64,000 nucleotides of DNA from Linyphia triangularis (Eukaryota; Arthropoda; Arachnida; Araneae; Linyphiidae), in assembly GCA_963978545.1 (NCBI GenBank), contig OZ021733.1, forward strand, positions 73,067,589 through 73,131,588, in the 5' to 3' direction. Every line of letters begins with the position of its first letter. The first letter of the stretch is position 1. Positions 23,801 through 36,300 of this stretch are shown one piece after another. The notes beneath the pieces are model-generated. The model saw only the letters and a program-made list of their open reading frames with translations. It did not search any database and was not told the DNA's origin. The position numbers and the translations under genes are program-made.

Positions 23801-26800
23801 TTTCTGAACGTCACTTTAGAAAAGTTCTATTTCCAAAATGATTGAAGTATTTATTTTAAAAACTATTCTGCATAGTAGTTTAAGTTTAAAATTATTAAAT
23901 ACTAGCGAAGTTATCTTTGTTTGAAATTTTTTTTAGTTTTCGAAACAAAAATTTTAAAAGGCATTTTTTTGACGTTTCATGAGAAAAGTGCTAAGTGTAA
24001 AATGATTGATGTTTTTAAATAAAAAACTAGCTTGTATTACAATTTAATTCTAAATTGATACAATACTAGGAAAATTTCCTATTTTGAACTTTTTTTCAGT
24101 TATTGACCCAAAAATTTCCAAACACCCTTTTTTCATGTTTCATGAGAAAAGCTCTAATTATACAATGATTGCAATTTTTGAGTAAAAAACTGTATTGCCT
24201 CGGCCTTAAGGTTCAAAACTATTAAATACAAGTGAAATTAGCTAATTTTAAGCATTTTTTTTATTTTTCGAAAAAAACTTTTTTTCCGTTTTTACACGTT
24301 TCATGAGAAAATCTCTGATTTAAGAATGATTGCAGTTTCTTATCAAACAACTGCAATTATTGAGAATTTAATTCTGAAATTACTAAAGACTAGTGCTCTT
24401 GGGGGTTTTTGATCATTGTATTATTTTGCGACAGAGCAAATTGCCTTCACACTTTCTGAACGTCACTTTAGAAAAGTTCTATTTCCAAAATGATTGAAGT
24501 ATTTATTTTAAAAACTATTCTGCATAGTAGTTTAAGTTTAAAATTATTAAATACTAGCGAAGTTATCTTTTTTTGAAATTTTTTTTAGTTTTCGAAACAA
24601 AGATTTTAAAAGGCATTTTTTTGACGTTTCATGAGAAAAGTGCTAAGTGTAAAATGATTGATGTTTTTAAATAAAAAACTAGCTTGTATTACAATTTAAT
24701 TCTAAATTGATACAATACTAGGAAAATTTGCAATTTTTGAACTTTTTTTCAGTTTTTGACCCAAAGATTTCCAAACACCCTTTTTTCATGTTTCATGAGA
24801 AAAGTTCTAATTATACAATGATTGCAATTTTTGAGAAAAAACTGTATTGCCTCGGCCATAAGGTTCAAAACTATTAAATACAAGTGAAATTAGCTAATTT
24901 TAAGCATTTTTTTTATTTTTCGAAAAAAAAAAAATTTCCGTTTTTACACGTTTCATGAGAAAATCTCTGATTTAAGAATGATTGCAGTTTCTTATCAAAC
25001 AACTGCAATTATTGAGAATTTAAATCTGAAATTACTAAATACTAGTGCTCTTGGGGGTTTTTGATCATTGTATTATTTTGCGACAGAGCAAATTGCGTTA
25101 ACACTTTCTGAACGTCAATTTAGAAAAGTTCTATTTCCAAAATGATTGAAGTATTTATGTAAAAATCTATTCTGCATAGTAGTTTAAGTTTAAAATTATT
25201 AAATACTAGCGAAGTTATCTTTTTTTGAAATTTTTTTTAGTTTTCGAAACAAAGATTTTAAAAGGCATTTTTTTGACGTTTCATGAGAAAAGTGCTAAGT
25301 GTAAAATGATTGATGTTTTTAAATAAAAAACTAGCTTGTATTACAATATAATCCTAAATTGATACAATACTAGGAAAATTTCCTATTTTTGAACTTTTTT
25401 TCAGTTTTTGACCCAAAGATTTCCAAACACCCTTGTTTCATGTTTCATGAGAAAAGCTCTAATTATACAATGATTGCAATTTTTGAGTAAAAAACTGTAT
25501 TGCCTCGGCCATAAGGTTCAAAACTATTAAATACAAGTGAAATTAGCTAATTTTAAGCATTTTTTTTATTTTTCGAAAAAAAACTTTTTTTCTGTTTTTA
25601 CACGTTTCATGAGAAAATCTCTGATTTAAGAATGATTGCAGTTTCTTATCAAACAACTGCAATTATTGAGAATATAAATCTGAAATTACTAAATACTAGT
25701 GCTCTTGGGGGTTTTTGATCATTGTATTATTTTGCGACAGAGCAAATTGCGTTAACACTTTCTGAACGTCAATTTAGAAAAGTTCTATTTCCAAAATGAT
25801 TGAAGTATTTATGTTAAAATCTATTCTGCATAGTAGTTTAAGTTTAAAATTATTAAATACTAGCGAAGTTATCTTTTTTTGAAATTTTTTTTAGTTTTCG
25901 AAACAAAGATTTTAAAAGGCATTTTTTGACGTTTTATGAGAAAAGTGCTAAGTGTAGAATGATTGATGTTTTTGAATAAAAAACTAGCATGTATTACAAT
26001 TTAATTCTAAATTGATACAATACTAGGAAAATTTGCAATTTTTGAACTTTTTTTCAGTTTTTGACCCTAAGATTTCCAAACACCCTTTTTTCATGTTTCA
26101 TGAGAAAAGCTCTAATTATACAATGATTGCAATTTTTGAGTAAAAATCTGTATTGCCTAGGCCTTAAGGTTCAAAACTATTAAATACAAGTGAAATTAGC
26201 TAATTTTAAGCATTTTTTTTATTTTTCGAAAAAAACTTTTTCCGTTTTTACACATTTCATGAGAAAATCTCTGATTTAAGAATGATTGCAGTTTCTTATC
26301 AAACAACTGCAATTATTGAGAATTTAAATCTGAAATGACTAAATACTAGTGCTCTTAAGGGTTTTTGATCATTGTATTATTTTGCGACAGAGCAAATTGC
26401 GTTCACACTTTCTGAACATCACTTTAGAAAAGTTCAATTTCCAAAATGATTGAAGTATTTATGTTAAAAATTATTCTGCATAGTAGTTTAAGTTTAAAAT
26501 TATTAAATACTAGCGAAGTTATCTTTTTTTGAAATTTTTTTTAGTTTTCGAAACAAAGATTTTAAAAGGCATTTTTTTGACGTTTCATGAGAAAAGTGCT
26601 AAGTGTAAAATGATTGATGTTTTTAAATAAAAAACTAGCTTGTAATACAATATAATTCTAAATTGATACAATACTAGGAAAATTTCCTATTTTTGAACTT
26701 TTTTTCAGTTTTTGACCCAAAGATTTCCAAACACCCTTTTTTCATGTTTCATGAGAAAAGCTCTAATTATACAATGATTGCAATTTTTGAGTAAAAAACT

Positions 26801-27411
26801 GTATTGCCTAGGCCTTAAGGTTTAAAACTATTAAATACAAGTGAAATTAGCTAATTTTAAGCATTTTTTTTTATTTTTCGAAAAAAAACTTTTTTTCTGT
26901 TTTTACACGTTTCATGAGAAAATCTCTGATTTAAGAATGATTGCAGTTTCTTATCAAACAACTGCAATTATTGAGAATTTAAATCTGAAATTACTAAATA
27001 CTAGTGCTCTTGGGGGTTTTTGATCATTGTATTATTTTGCGACAGAGCAAATTGCGTTAACACTTTCTGAACGTCAATTTAGAAAAGTTCTATTTCCAAA
27101 ATGATTGAAGTATTTATGTTAAAATCTATTCTGCATAGTAGTTTAAGTTTAAAATTATTAAATACTAGCGAAGTTATCTTTTTTTAAAATTTTTTTTAGT
27201 TTTCGAAACAAAGATTTTAAAAGGCATTTTTTTGACGTTTCATGAGAAAAGTGCTAAGTGTAAAATGATTGATGTTTTTAAATAAAAAACTAGCTTGTAT
27301 TACAATATAATCCTAAATTGATACAATACTAGGAAAATTTCCTATTTTTGAACTTTTTTTCAGTTTTTGACCCAAAGATTTCCAAACACCCTTGTTTCAT
27401 GTTTCATGAGA
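20885..27411. repeat. Heterogeneous ten-unit stretch
   Basis: Units start at 20885, 21538, 22191, 22844, 23496, 24148, 24801, 25453, 26106 and 26757. Here units mix markers seen in different classes and carry many private variants: AGTTATTGACCCAAAAATTT, AAAGACTAGTGC, ATTGCCTTCACAC, CGGCCATAAGG, a run of 12 A at about 22967, CTCTTAAGGG at about 26351, and a T-run one base longer than usual near 26863. No HOR longer than three units is visible here. It could be an older, less homogenised part of the array. Confidence 0.85.
22191..25452. repeat. 1957-bp three-unit tandem repeat (partial second copy)
   Basis: Units at 22191 and 22844 recur at 24148 and 24801, both at 1957 bp. Shared rare variants are AATTTAATTCTG with AAAGACTAG and TTGCCTTCAC in the first unit, and CGGCCATAAGG, the 12-A run and ATGTAAAAATC in the second. 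The copies end differently: 22844 leads into AATAGGAAAATTTGCAATTT while 24801 leads into ACTAGGAAAATTTCC and CTTGTTTCATG. The unit ends at about 22190 and 24147 also match (AGTTATTGACCCAAAAATTT), which places the start of the duplication slightly upstream. Confidence 0.85.
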
Positions 27412-30400
27412 AAAGCTCTAATTATACAATGATTGCAATTTTTGAGTAAAAAACTGTATTGCCTAGGCCTTAAGGTTTAAAACTATTAAATACAAGTGAA
27501 ATTAGCTAATTTTAAGCATTTTTTTTATTTTTCGAAAAAAAACTTTTTTTCTGTTTTTACACGTTTCATGAGAAAATCTCTGATTTAAGAATGATTGCAG
27601 TTTCTTATCAAACAACTGCAATTATTGAGAATTTAAATCTGAAATTACTAAATACTAGTGCTCTTGGGGGTTTTTGATCATTGTATTATTTTGCGACAGA
27701 GCAAATTGCGTTCACACTTTCTGAACGTCACTTTAGAAAAGTTCTATTTCCAAAATGATTGTAGTATTTATTTTAAAAACTATTCTGCATAGTAGTTTAA
27801 GTTTAAAATTATTAAATACTAGCGAAGTTATCTTTGTTTGAAATTTTTTTTAGTTTTCGAAACAAAAATTTTAAAAGGCATTTTTTTGACGTTTCATGAG
27901 AAAAGTGCTAAGTGTAAAATGATTGATGTTTTTAAATAAAAAACTAGCTTGTATTACAATTTAATTCTAAATTGATACAATAATAGGAAAATTTCCTATT
28001 TTTGAACTTTTTTTCAGTTTTTGACCCAAAGATTTCCAAACAACCTTTTTTCATGTTTCATGAGAAAAGCTCTAATTATACAATGATTGCAATTTTTGAG
28101 TAAAAAACTGTATTGCCTAGGCCTTAAGGTTCAAAACTATTAAATACAAGTGAAATTAGCTAATTTTAAGCATTTTTTTTATTTTTCGAAAAAAAACTTT
28201 TTTTCCGTTTTTACACGTTTCATGAGAAAATCTCTGATTTAAGAATGATTGCAGTTTCTTATCAAACAACTGCAATTATTGAGAATTTAAATCTGAAATT
28301 ACTAAATACTAGTGCTCTTGGGGGTTTTTGATCATTGTATTATTTTGCGACAGAGCAAATTGCGTTAACACTTTCTGAAAGTCAATTTAGAAAAGTTCTA
28401 TTTCCAAAATGATTGAAGTATTTATGTTAAAATCTATTCTGCATAGTAGTTTAAGTTTAAAATTATTAAATACTAGCGAAGTTATCTTTTTTTGAAATTT
28501 TTTTTAGTTTTCGAAACAAAGATTTTAAAAGGCATTTTTTTGACGTTTCATGAGAAAAGTGCTAAGTGTAAAATGATTGATGTTTTTAAATAAAAAACTA
28601 GCTTGTATTACAATTTAATTCTAAATTGATACAATACTAGGAAAATTTGCAATTTTTGAACTTTTTTTCAGTTTTTGACCCAAAGATTTCCAAACACCCT
28701 TTTTTCATGTTTCATGAGAAAAGTTCTAATTATACAATGATTGCAATTTTTGAGTAAAAAACTGTATTGCCTCGGAATTAAGGTTCAAAACTATTAAATA
28801 CAAGTGAAATTAGCTAATTTTAAGCATTTTTTTTATTTTTCGAAAAAAACTTTTTTTTCCGTTTTTACACGTTTCATGAGAAAATCTCTGATTTAAGAAT
28901 GATTGCAGTTTCTTATCAAACAACTGCAATTATTGAGAATTTAATTCTGAAATTACTAAATACTAGTGCTCTTGGGGGTTTTTGATCATTGTATTATTTT
29001 GCGACAGAGCAAATTGCGTTCACACTTTCTGAACGTCACTTTAGAAAAGTTCTATTTCCAAAATGATTGAAGTATTTATTTTAAAAACTATTCTGCATAG
29101 TAGTTTAAGTTTAAAATTATTAAATACTAGCGAAGTTATCTTTTTTTGAAATTTTTTTTAGTTTTCGAAAAAAAAATTTTAAAAGGCAATTTTTTGACGT
29201 TTCATGAGAAAAGTGCTAAGTGTAAAATGATTGATGTTTTTAAATAAAAAACTAGCTTGTATTACAATTTAATTCTAAATTGATACAATAATAGGAAAAT
29301 TTCCTATTTTTGAACTTTTTTTCAGTTTTTGACCCAAAGATTTCCAAACACCCTTTTTTCATGTTTCATGAGAAAAGCTCTAATTATACAATGATTGCAA
29401 TTTTTGAGTAAAGAACTGTATTGCCTAGGCCTGAAGGTTCAAAATTATTAAACACAAGTGAAATTAGCTAATTTTAAGCATTTTTTTTATTTTTCAAAAA
29501 AAACTTTTTTTCTGTTTTTACACGTTTCATGAGAAAATCTCTGATTTAAGAATGATTGCAGTTTCTTATCAAACAACTGCAATTATTGAGAATTTAAATC
29601 TGAAATTACTAAATACTAGTGCTCTTGGGGGTTTTTGATCATTGTATTATTTTGCGACAGAGCAAATTGCGTTCACACTTTCTGAACGTCAATTTAGAAA
29701 AGTTCTATTTCCAAAATGATTGAAGTATTTATGTTAAAATCTATTCTGCATAGTAGTTTAAGTTTAAAATTATTAAATACTAGCGAAGTTATCTTTTTTT
29801 GAAATTTGTTTTAGTTTTCGAAACAAAGATTTTAAAAGGCAATTTTTTGACGTTTCATGAGAAAAGTGCTAAGTGTAAAATGATTGATGTTTTTAAATAA
29901 AAAACTAGCTTGTATTACAATTTAATTCTAAATTGATACAATACTAGGAAAATTTGCAATTTTTGAACTTTTTTTCAGTTTTTGACCCAAAGATTTCCAA
30001 ACACCCTTTTTTCATGTTTCATGAGAAAAGCTCTAATTATACAATGATTGCAATTTTTGAGTAAAAAACTGTATAGCCTCGGCCTTAAGGTTCAAAACTA
30101 TTAAATACAAGTGAAATTAGTTAATTTTAAGCATTTTTTTTTTTTTTGAAAAAAACTTTTTTTCCGTTTTTACACGTTTCATGAGAAAATCTCTGATTTA
30201 AGAATGATTGCAGTTTCTTATCAAACAACTGCAATTATTGAGAATTTAAATCTGAAATTACTAAATACTAGTGCTCTTGGGGGTTTTTGATCATTGTATT
30301 ATTTTGCGACAGAGCAAATTGCGTTCACACTTTCTGAACGTCAATTTAGAAAAGTTCTATTTCCAAAATGATTGAAGTATTTATGTTAAAATCTATTCTG

Positions 30401-33321
30401 CATAGTAGTTTAAGTTTAAAATTATTAAATACAAGCGAAGTTATCTTTTTTTGAAATTTTTTTTAGTTTTCGAAACAAAGATTTTAAAAGGCATTTTTTT
30501 GACGTTTCATGAGAAAAGTGCTAAGTGTAGAATGATTGATGTTTTTGAATAAAAAACTAGCTTTTACATTTAACTAGCTTTTACTAGCTTTTACATTAAT
30601 TACAATTTAATTCTAAATTGATACAATACTAGGAAAATTTGCAATTTTTGAACTTTTTTCAGTTTTTGACCCAAAGATTTCCAAACACCCTTTTTTCATG
30701 TTTCATGAGAAAAGTTCTAATTATACAATGATTGCAATTTTTGAGAAAAAACTGTATTGCCTCGGCCATAAGGTTCAAAACTATTAAATACAAGTGAAAT
30801 TAGCTAATTTTAAGCATTTTTTTTATTTTTCGAAAAAAAACTTTTTTTCCGTTTTTACACGTTTCATGAGAAAATCTCTGATTTAAGAATGATTGCAGTT
30901 TCTTATCAAACAACTGCAATTATTGAGAATTTAATTCTGAAATTACTAAATACTAGTGCTCTTGGGGGTTTTTGATCATTGTATTATTTTGCGACAGAGC
31001 AAATTGCGTTCACACTTTCTGAACGTCACTTTAGAAAAGTTCTATTTCCAAAATGATTGAAGTATTTATTTTAAAAACTATTCTGCATAGTAGTTTAAGT
31101 TTAAAATTATTAAATACTAGGGAAGTTATCTTTGTTTGAAATTTTTTTTAGTTTTCGAAACAAAAATTTTAAAAGGCATTTTTTTGACGTTTCATGAGAA
31201 AAGTGCTAAGTGTAAAATGATTGATGTTTTTAAATAAAAAACTAGCTTGTATTACAATATAATTCTAAATTGATACAATAATAGGAAAATTTCCTATTTT
31301 TGAACTTTTTTTCAGTTTTTGACCCAAAGATTTCCAAACACCCTTTTTTCATGTTTCATGAGAAAAGCTCTAATTATACAATGATTGCAATTTTTGAGTA
31401 AAGAACTGTATTGCCTAGGCCTGAAGGTTCAAAATTATTAAACACAAGTGAAATTAGCTAATTTTAAGCATTTTTTTTATTTTTCAAAAAAAACTTTTTT
31501 TCTGTTTTTACACGTTTCATGAGAAAATCTCTGATTTAAGAATGATTGCAGTTTCTTATCAAACAATTGCAATTATTGAGAATTTAAATCTGAAATTACT
31601 AAATACTAGTGCTCTTGGGGGTTTTTGATCATTGTATTATTTTGCGACAGAGCAAATTGCGTTCACACTTTCTGAACGTCACTTTAGAAAAGTTCTATTT
31701 CCAAAATGATTGAAGTATTTATTTTAAAAACTATTCTGCATAGTAGTTTAAGTTTAAAATTATTAAATACTAGCGAAGTTATCTTTTTTTGAAATTTTTT
31801 TTAGTTTTCGAAAAAAAAATTTTAAAAGGCAATTTTTTGACGTTTCATGAGAAAAGTGCTAAATGTAAAATGATTGATGTTTTTAAATAAAAAACTAGCT
31901 TGTATTACAATTTAATTCTAAATTGATACAATACTAGGAAAATTTGCAATTTTTGAACTTTTTTTCAGTTTTTGACCCAAAGATTTCCAAACACCCTTTT
32001 TTCATGTTTCATGAGAAAAGTTCTAATTATACAATGATTGCAATTTTTGAGTAAAAAACTGTATTGCCTCGGCCTTAAGGTTCAAAACTATTAAATACAA
32101 GTGAAATTAGCTAATTTTAAGCATTTTTTTTATTTTTCGAAAAAAAACTTTTTTCCTTTTTTACAAGTTTCATGAGAAAATCTCTTATTTAAGAATGATT
32201 GCAGTTTCTTATCAAACAACTGCAATTATTGAGAATTTAAATCTGAAATTACTAAATACTAGTGCTCTTGGGGGTTTTTGATCATTGTATTATTTTGCGA
32301 CAGAGCAAATTGCGTTCACACTTTCTGAACGTCACTTTAGAAAAGCTCTATTTCCAAAATGATTGAAGTATTTATGTTAAAACTATTCTGCATAGTAGTT
32401 TAAGTTTAAAATTATTAAATACTAGCGAAGTTATCTTTGTTTGAAATTTTTTTTAGTTTTCGAAACAAAAATTTTAAAAGGCATTTTTTTGACGTTTCAT
32501 GAGAAAAGTGCTAAGTGTAAAATGATTGATGTTTTTAAATAAAAAACTAGCTTGTATTACAATTTAATTCTAAATTGATACAATACTAGGAAAATTTGCA
32601 ATTTTTGAACTTTTTTTCAGTTTTTGACCCAAAGATTTCCAAACACCCTTTTTTCATGTTTCATGAGAAAAGTTCTAATTATACAATGATTGCAATTTTT
32701 GAGTAAAGAACTGTATTGCCTAGGCCTGAAGGTTCAAAATTATTAAACACAAGTGAAATTAGCTAATTATAAGCATTTTTTTTATTTTTTGAAAAAAACT
32801 TTTTTTCTGTTTTTACACGTTTCATGAGAAAATCTCTGATTTAAGAATGATTGCAGTTTCTTATCAAACAACTGCAATTATTGAGAATTTAAATCTGAAA
32901 TTACTAAATACTAGTGCTCTTGGGGGTTTTTGATCATTGTATTATTTTGCGACAGAGCAAATTGCGTTCACACTTTCTGAACGTCACTTTAGAAAAGTTC
33001 TATTTCCAAAATGATTGTAGTATTTATTTTAAAAACTATTCTGCATAGTAGTTTAAGTTTAAAATTATTAAATACTAGCGAAGTTATCTTTGTTTGAAAT
33101 TTTTTTTAGTTTTCGAAACAAAAATTTTAAAAGGCATTTTTTTGACGTTTCATGAGAAAAGTGCTAAGTGTAAAATGATTGATGTTTTTAAATAAAAAAC
33201 TAGCTTGTATTACAATTTAATTCTAAATTGATACAATAATAGGAAAATTTCCTATTTTTGAACTTTTTTTCAGTTTTTGACCCAAAGATTTCCAAACACC
33301 CTTTTTTCATGTTTCATGAGA
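27412..33321. repeat. Nine-unit HOR of 5910 bp, copy 1
   Basis: Units start at 27412, 28066, 28720, 29374, 30027 (684 bp), 30711, 31364, 32017 and 32669. From within the first unit (marker GATTGTAGTATT at about 27760), the same series recurs exactly 5910 bp later: 28066 to 33976, 28720 to 34630, 29374 to 35284, 30027 to 35937, 30711 to 36621, 31364 to 37274, 32017 to 37927, 32669 to 38579. Shared rare marks include CAACCTTTTTTC, CCTCGGAATTAAGG, GTATAGCCTCGG, AGTTAATTTTAAGC, and AACAATTGC at 31562-31570. I noticed one clear substitution, G at 31131 against C at 37041. Confidence 0.92.
30561..30600. repeat. 31-bp expansion inside a unit: CTAGCTTTTA microrepeat
   Basis: At this place normal units read CTAGCTTGTATTACAATTT. 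Here CTAGCTTTTA occurs three times in about 40 bp, separated by CATTTAA, nothing, and CATTAA, before ATTACAATTT resumes. The unit is 684 bp instead of 653. The pattern looks like local duplication of a CTAG-containing word, as by replication slippage, rather than insertion of foreign DNA. Confidence 0.9.
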
Positions 33322-36300
33322 AAAGCTCTAATTATACAATGATTGCAATTTTTGAGTAAAAAACTGTATTGCCTAGGCCTTAAGGTTCAAAACTATTAAA
33401 TACAAGTGAAATTAGCTAATTTTAAGCATTTTTTTTATTTTTCGAAAAAAACTTTTTTTTCCGTTTTTACACGTTTCATGAGAAAATCTCTGATTTAAGA
33501 ATGATTGCAGTTTCTTATCAAACAACTGCAATTATTGAGAATTTAATTCTGAAATTACTAAATACTAGTGCTCTTGGGGGTTTTTGATCATTGTATTATT
33601 TTGCGACAGAGCAAATTGCGTTCACACTTTCTGAACGTCACTTTAGAAAAGTTCTATTTCCAAAATGATTGTAGTATTTATTTTAAAAACTATTCTGCAT
33701 AGTAGTTTAAGTTTAAAATTATTAAATACTAGCGAAGTTATCTTTGTTTGAAATTTTTTTTAGTTTTCGAAACAAAAATTTTAAAAGGCATTTTTTTGAC
33801 GTTTCATGAGAAAAGTGCTAAGTGTAAAATGATTGATGTTTTTAAATAAAAAACTAGCTTGTATTACAATTTAATTCTAAATTGATACAATAATAGGAAA
33901 ATTTCCTATTTTTGAACTTTTTTTCAGTTTTTGACCCAAAGATTTCCAAACAACCTTTTTTCATGTTTCATGAGAAAAGCTCTAATTATACAATGATTGC
34001 AATTTTTGAGTAAAAAACTGTATTGCCTAGGCCTTAAGGTTCAAAACTATTAAATACAAGTGAAATTAGCTAATTTTAAGCATTTTTTTTATTTTTCGAA
34101 AAAAAACTTTTTTTCCGTTTTTACACGTTTCATGAGAAAATCTCTGATTTAAGAATGATTGCAGTTTCTTATCAAACAACTGCAATTATTGAGAATTTAA
34201 ATCTGAAATTACTAAATACTAGTGCTCTTGGGGGTTTTTGATCATTGTATTATTTTGCGACAGAGCAAATTGCGTTAACACTTTCTGAAAGTCAATTTAG
34301 AAAAGTTCTATTTCCAAAATGATTGAAGTATTTATGTTAAAATCTATTCTGCATAGTAGTTTAAGTTTAAAATTATTAAATACTAGCGAAGTTATCTTTT
34401 TTTGAAATTTTTTTTAGTTTTCGAAACAAAGATTTTAAAAGGCATTTTTTTGACGTTTCATGAGAAAAGTGCTAAGTGTAAAATGATTGATGTTTTTAAA
34501 TAAAAAACTAGCTTGTATTACAATTTAATTCTAAATTGATACAATACTAGGAAAATTTGCAATTTTTGAACTTTTTTTCAGTTTTTGACCCAAAGATTTC
34601 CAAACACCCTTTTTTCATGTTTCATGAGAAAAGTTCTAATTATACAATGATTGCAATTTTTGAGTAAAAAACTGTATTGCCTCGGAATTAAGGTTCAAAA
34701 CTATTAAATACAAGTGAAATTAGCTAATTTTAAGCATTTTTTTTATTTTTCGAAAAAAACTTTTTTTTCCGTTTTTACACGTTTCATGAGAAAATCTCTG
34801 ATTTAAGAATGATTGCAGTTTCTTATCAAACAACTGCAATTATTGAGAATTTAATTCTGAAATTACTAAATACTAGTGCTCTTGGGGGTTTTTGATCATT
34901 GTATTATTTTGCGACAGAGCAAATTGCGTTCACACTTTCTGAACGTCACTTTAGAAAAGTTCTATTTCCAAAATGATTGAAGTATTTATTTTAAAAACTA
35001 TTCTGCATAGTAGTTTAAGTTTAAAATTATTAAATACTAGCGAAGTTATCTTTTTTTGAAATTTTTTTTAGTTTTCGAAAAAAAAATTTTAAAAGGCAAT
35101 TTTTTGACGTTTCATGAGAAAAGTGCTAAGTGTAAAATGATTGATGTTTTTAAATAAAAAACTAGCTTGTATTACAATTTAATTCTAAATTGATACAATA
35201 ATAGGAAAATTTCCTATTTTTGAACTTTTTTTCAGTTTTTGACCCAAAGATTTCCAAACACCCTTTTTTCATGTTTCATGAGAAAAGCTCTAATTATACA
35301 ATGATTGCAATTTTTGAGTAAAGAACTGTATTGCCTAGGCCTGAAGGTTCAAAATTATTAAACACAAGTGAAATTAGCTAATTTTAAGCATTTTTTTTAT
35401 TTTTCAAAAAAAACTTTTTTTCTGTTTTTACACGTTTCATGAGAAAATCTCTGATTTAAGAATGATTGCAGTTTCTTATCAAACAACTGCAATTATTGAG
35501 AATTTAAATCTGAAATTACTAAATACTAGTGCTCTTGGGGGTTTTTGATCATTGTATTATTTTGCGACAGAGCAAATTGCGTTCACACTTTCTGAACGTC
35601 AATTTAGAAAAGTTCTATTTCCAAAATGATTGAAGTATTTATGTTAAAATCTATTCTGCATAGTAGTTTAAGTTTAAAATTATTAAATACTAGCGAAGTT
35701 ATCTTTTTTTGAAATTTGTTTTAGTTTTCGAAACAAAGATTTTAAAAGGCAATTTTTTGACGTTTCATGAGAAAAGTGCTAAGTGTAAAATGATTGATGT
35801 TTTTAAATAAAAAACTAGCTTGTATTACAATTTAATTCTAAATTGATACAATACTAGGAAAATTTGCAATTTTTGAACTTTTTTTCAGTTTTTGACCCAA
35901 AGATTTCCAAACACCCTTTTTTCATGTTTCATGAGAAAAGCTCTAATTATACAATGATTGCAATTTTTGAGTAAAAAACTGTATAGCCTCGGCCTTAAGG
36001 TTCAAAACTATTAAATACAAGTGAAATTAGTTAATTTTAAGCATTTTTTTTTTTTTTGAAAAAAACTTTTTTTCCGTTTTTACACGTTTCATGAGAAAAT
36101 CTCTGATTTAAGAATGATTGCAGTTTCTTATCAAACAACTGCAATTATTGAGAATTTAAATCTGAAATTACTAAATACTAGTGCTCTTGGGGGTTTTTGA
36201 TCATTGTATTATTTTGCGACAGAGCAAATTGCGTTCACACTTTCTGAACGTCAATTTAGAAAAGTTCTATTTCCAAAATGATTGAAGTATTTATGTTAAA

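Noticed and set aside
26841..27023. 60-codon open reading frame starting with GTG on the plus strand
   Set aside because: It lies wholly within a satellite unit. It is open only because the T-run near 26863 has nine T instead of the usual eight, which shifts past the TAA that ends the same frame after about 30 codons in other units. The start is GTG, the product is low-complexity, and no neighbouring unit keeps it.
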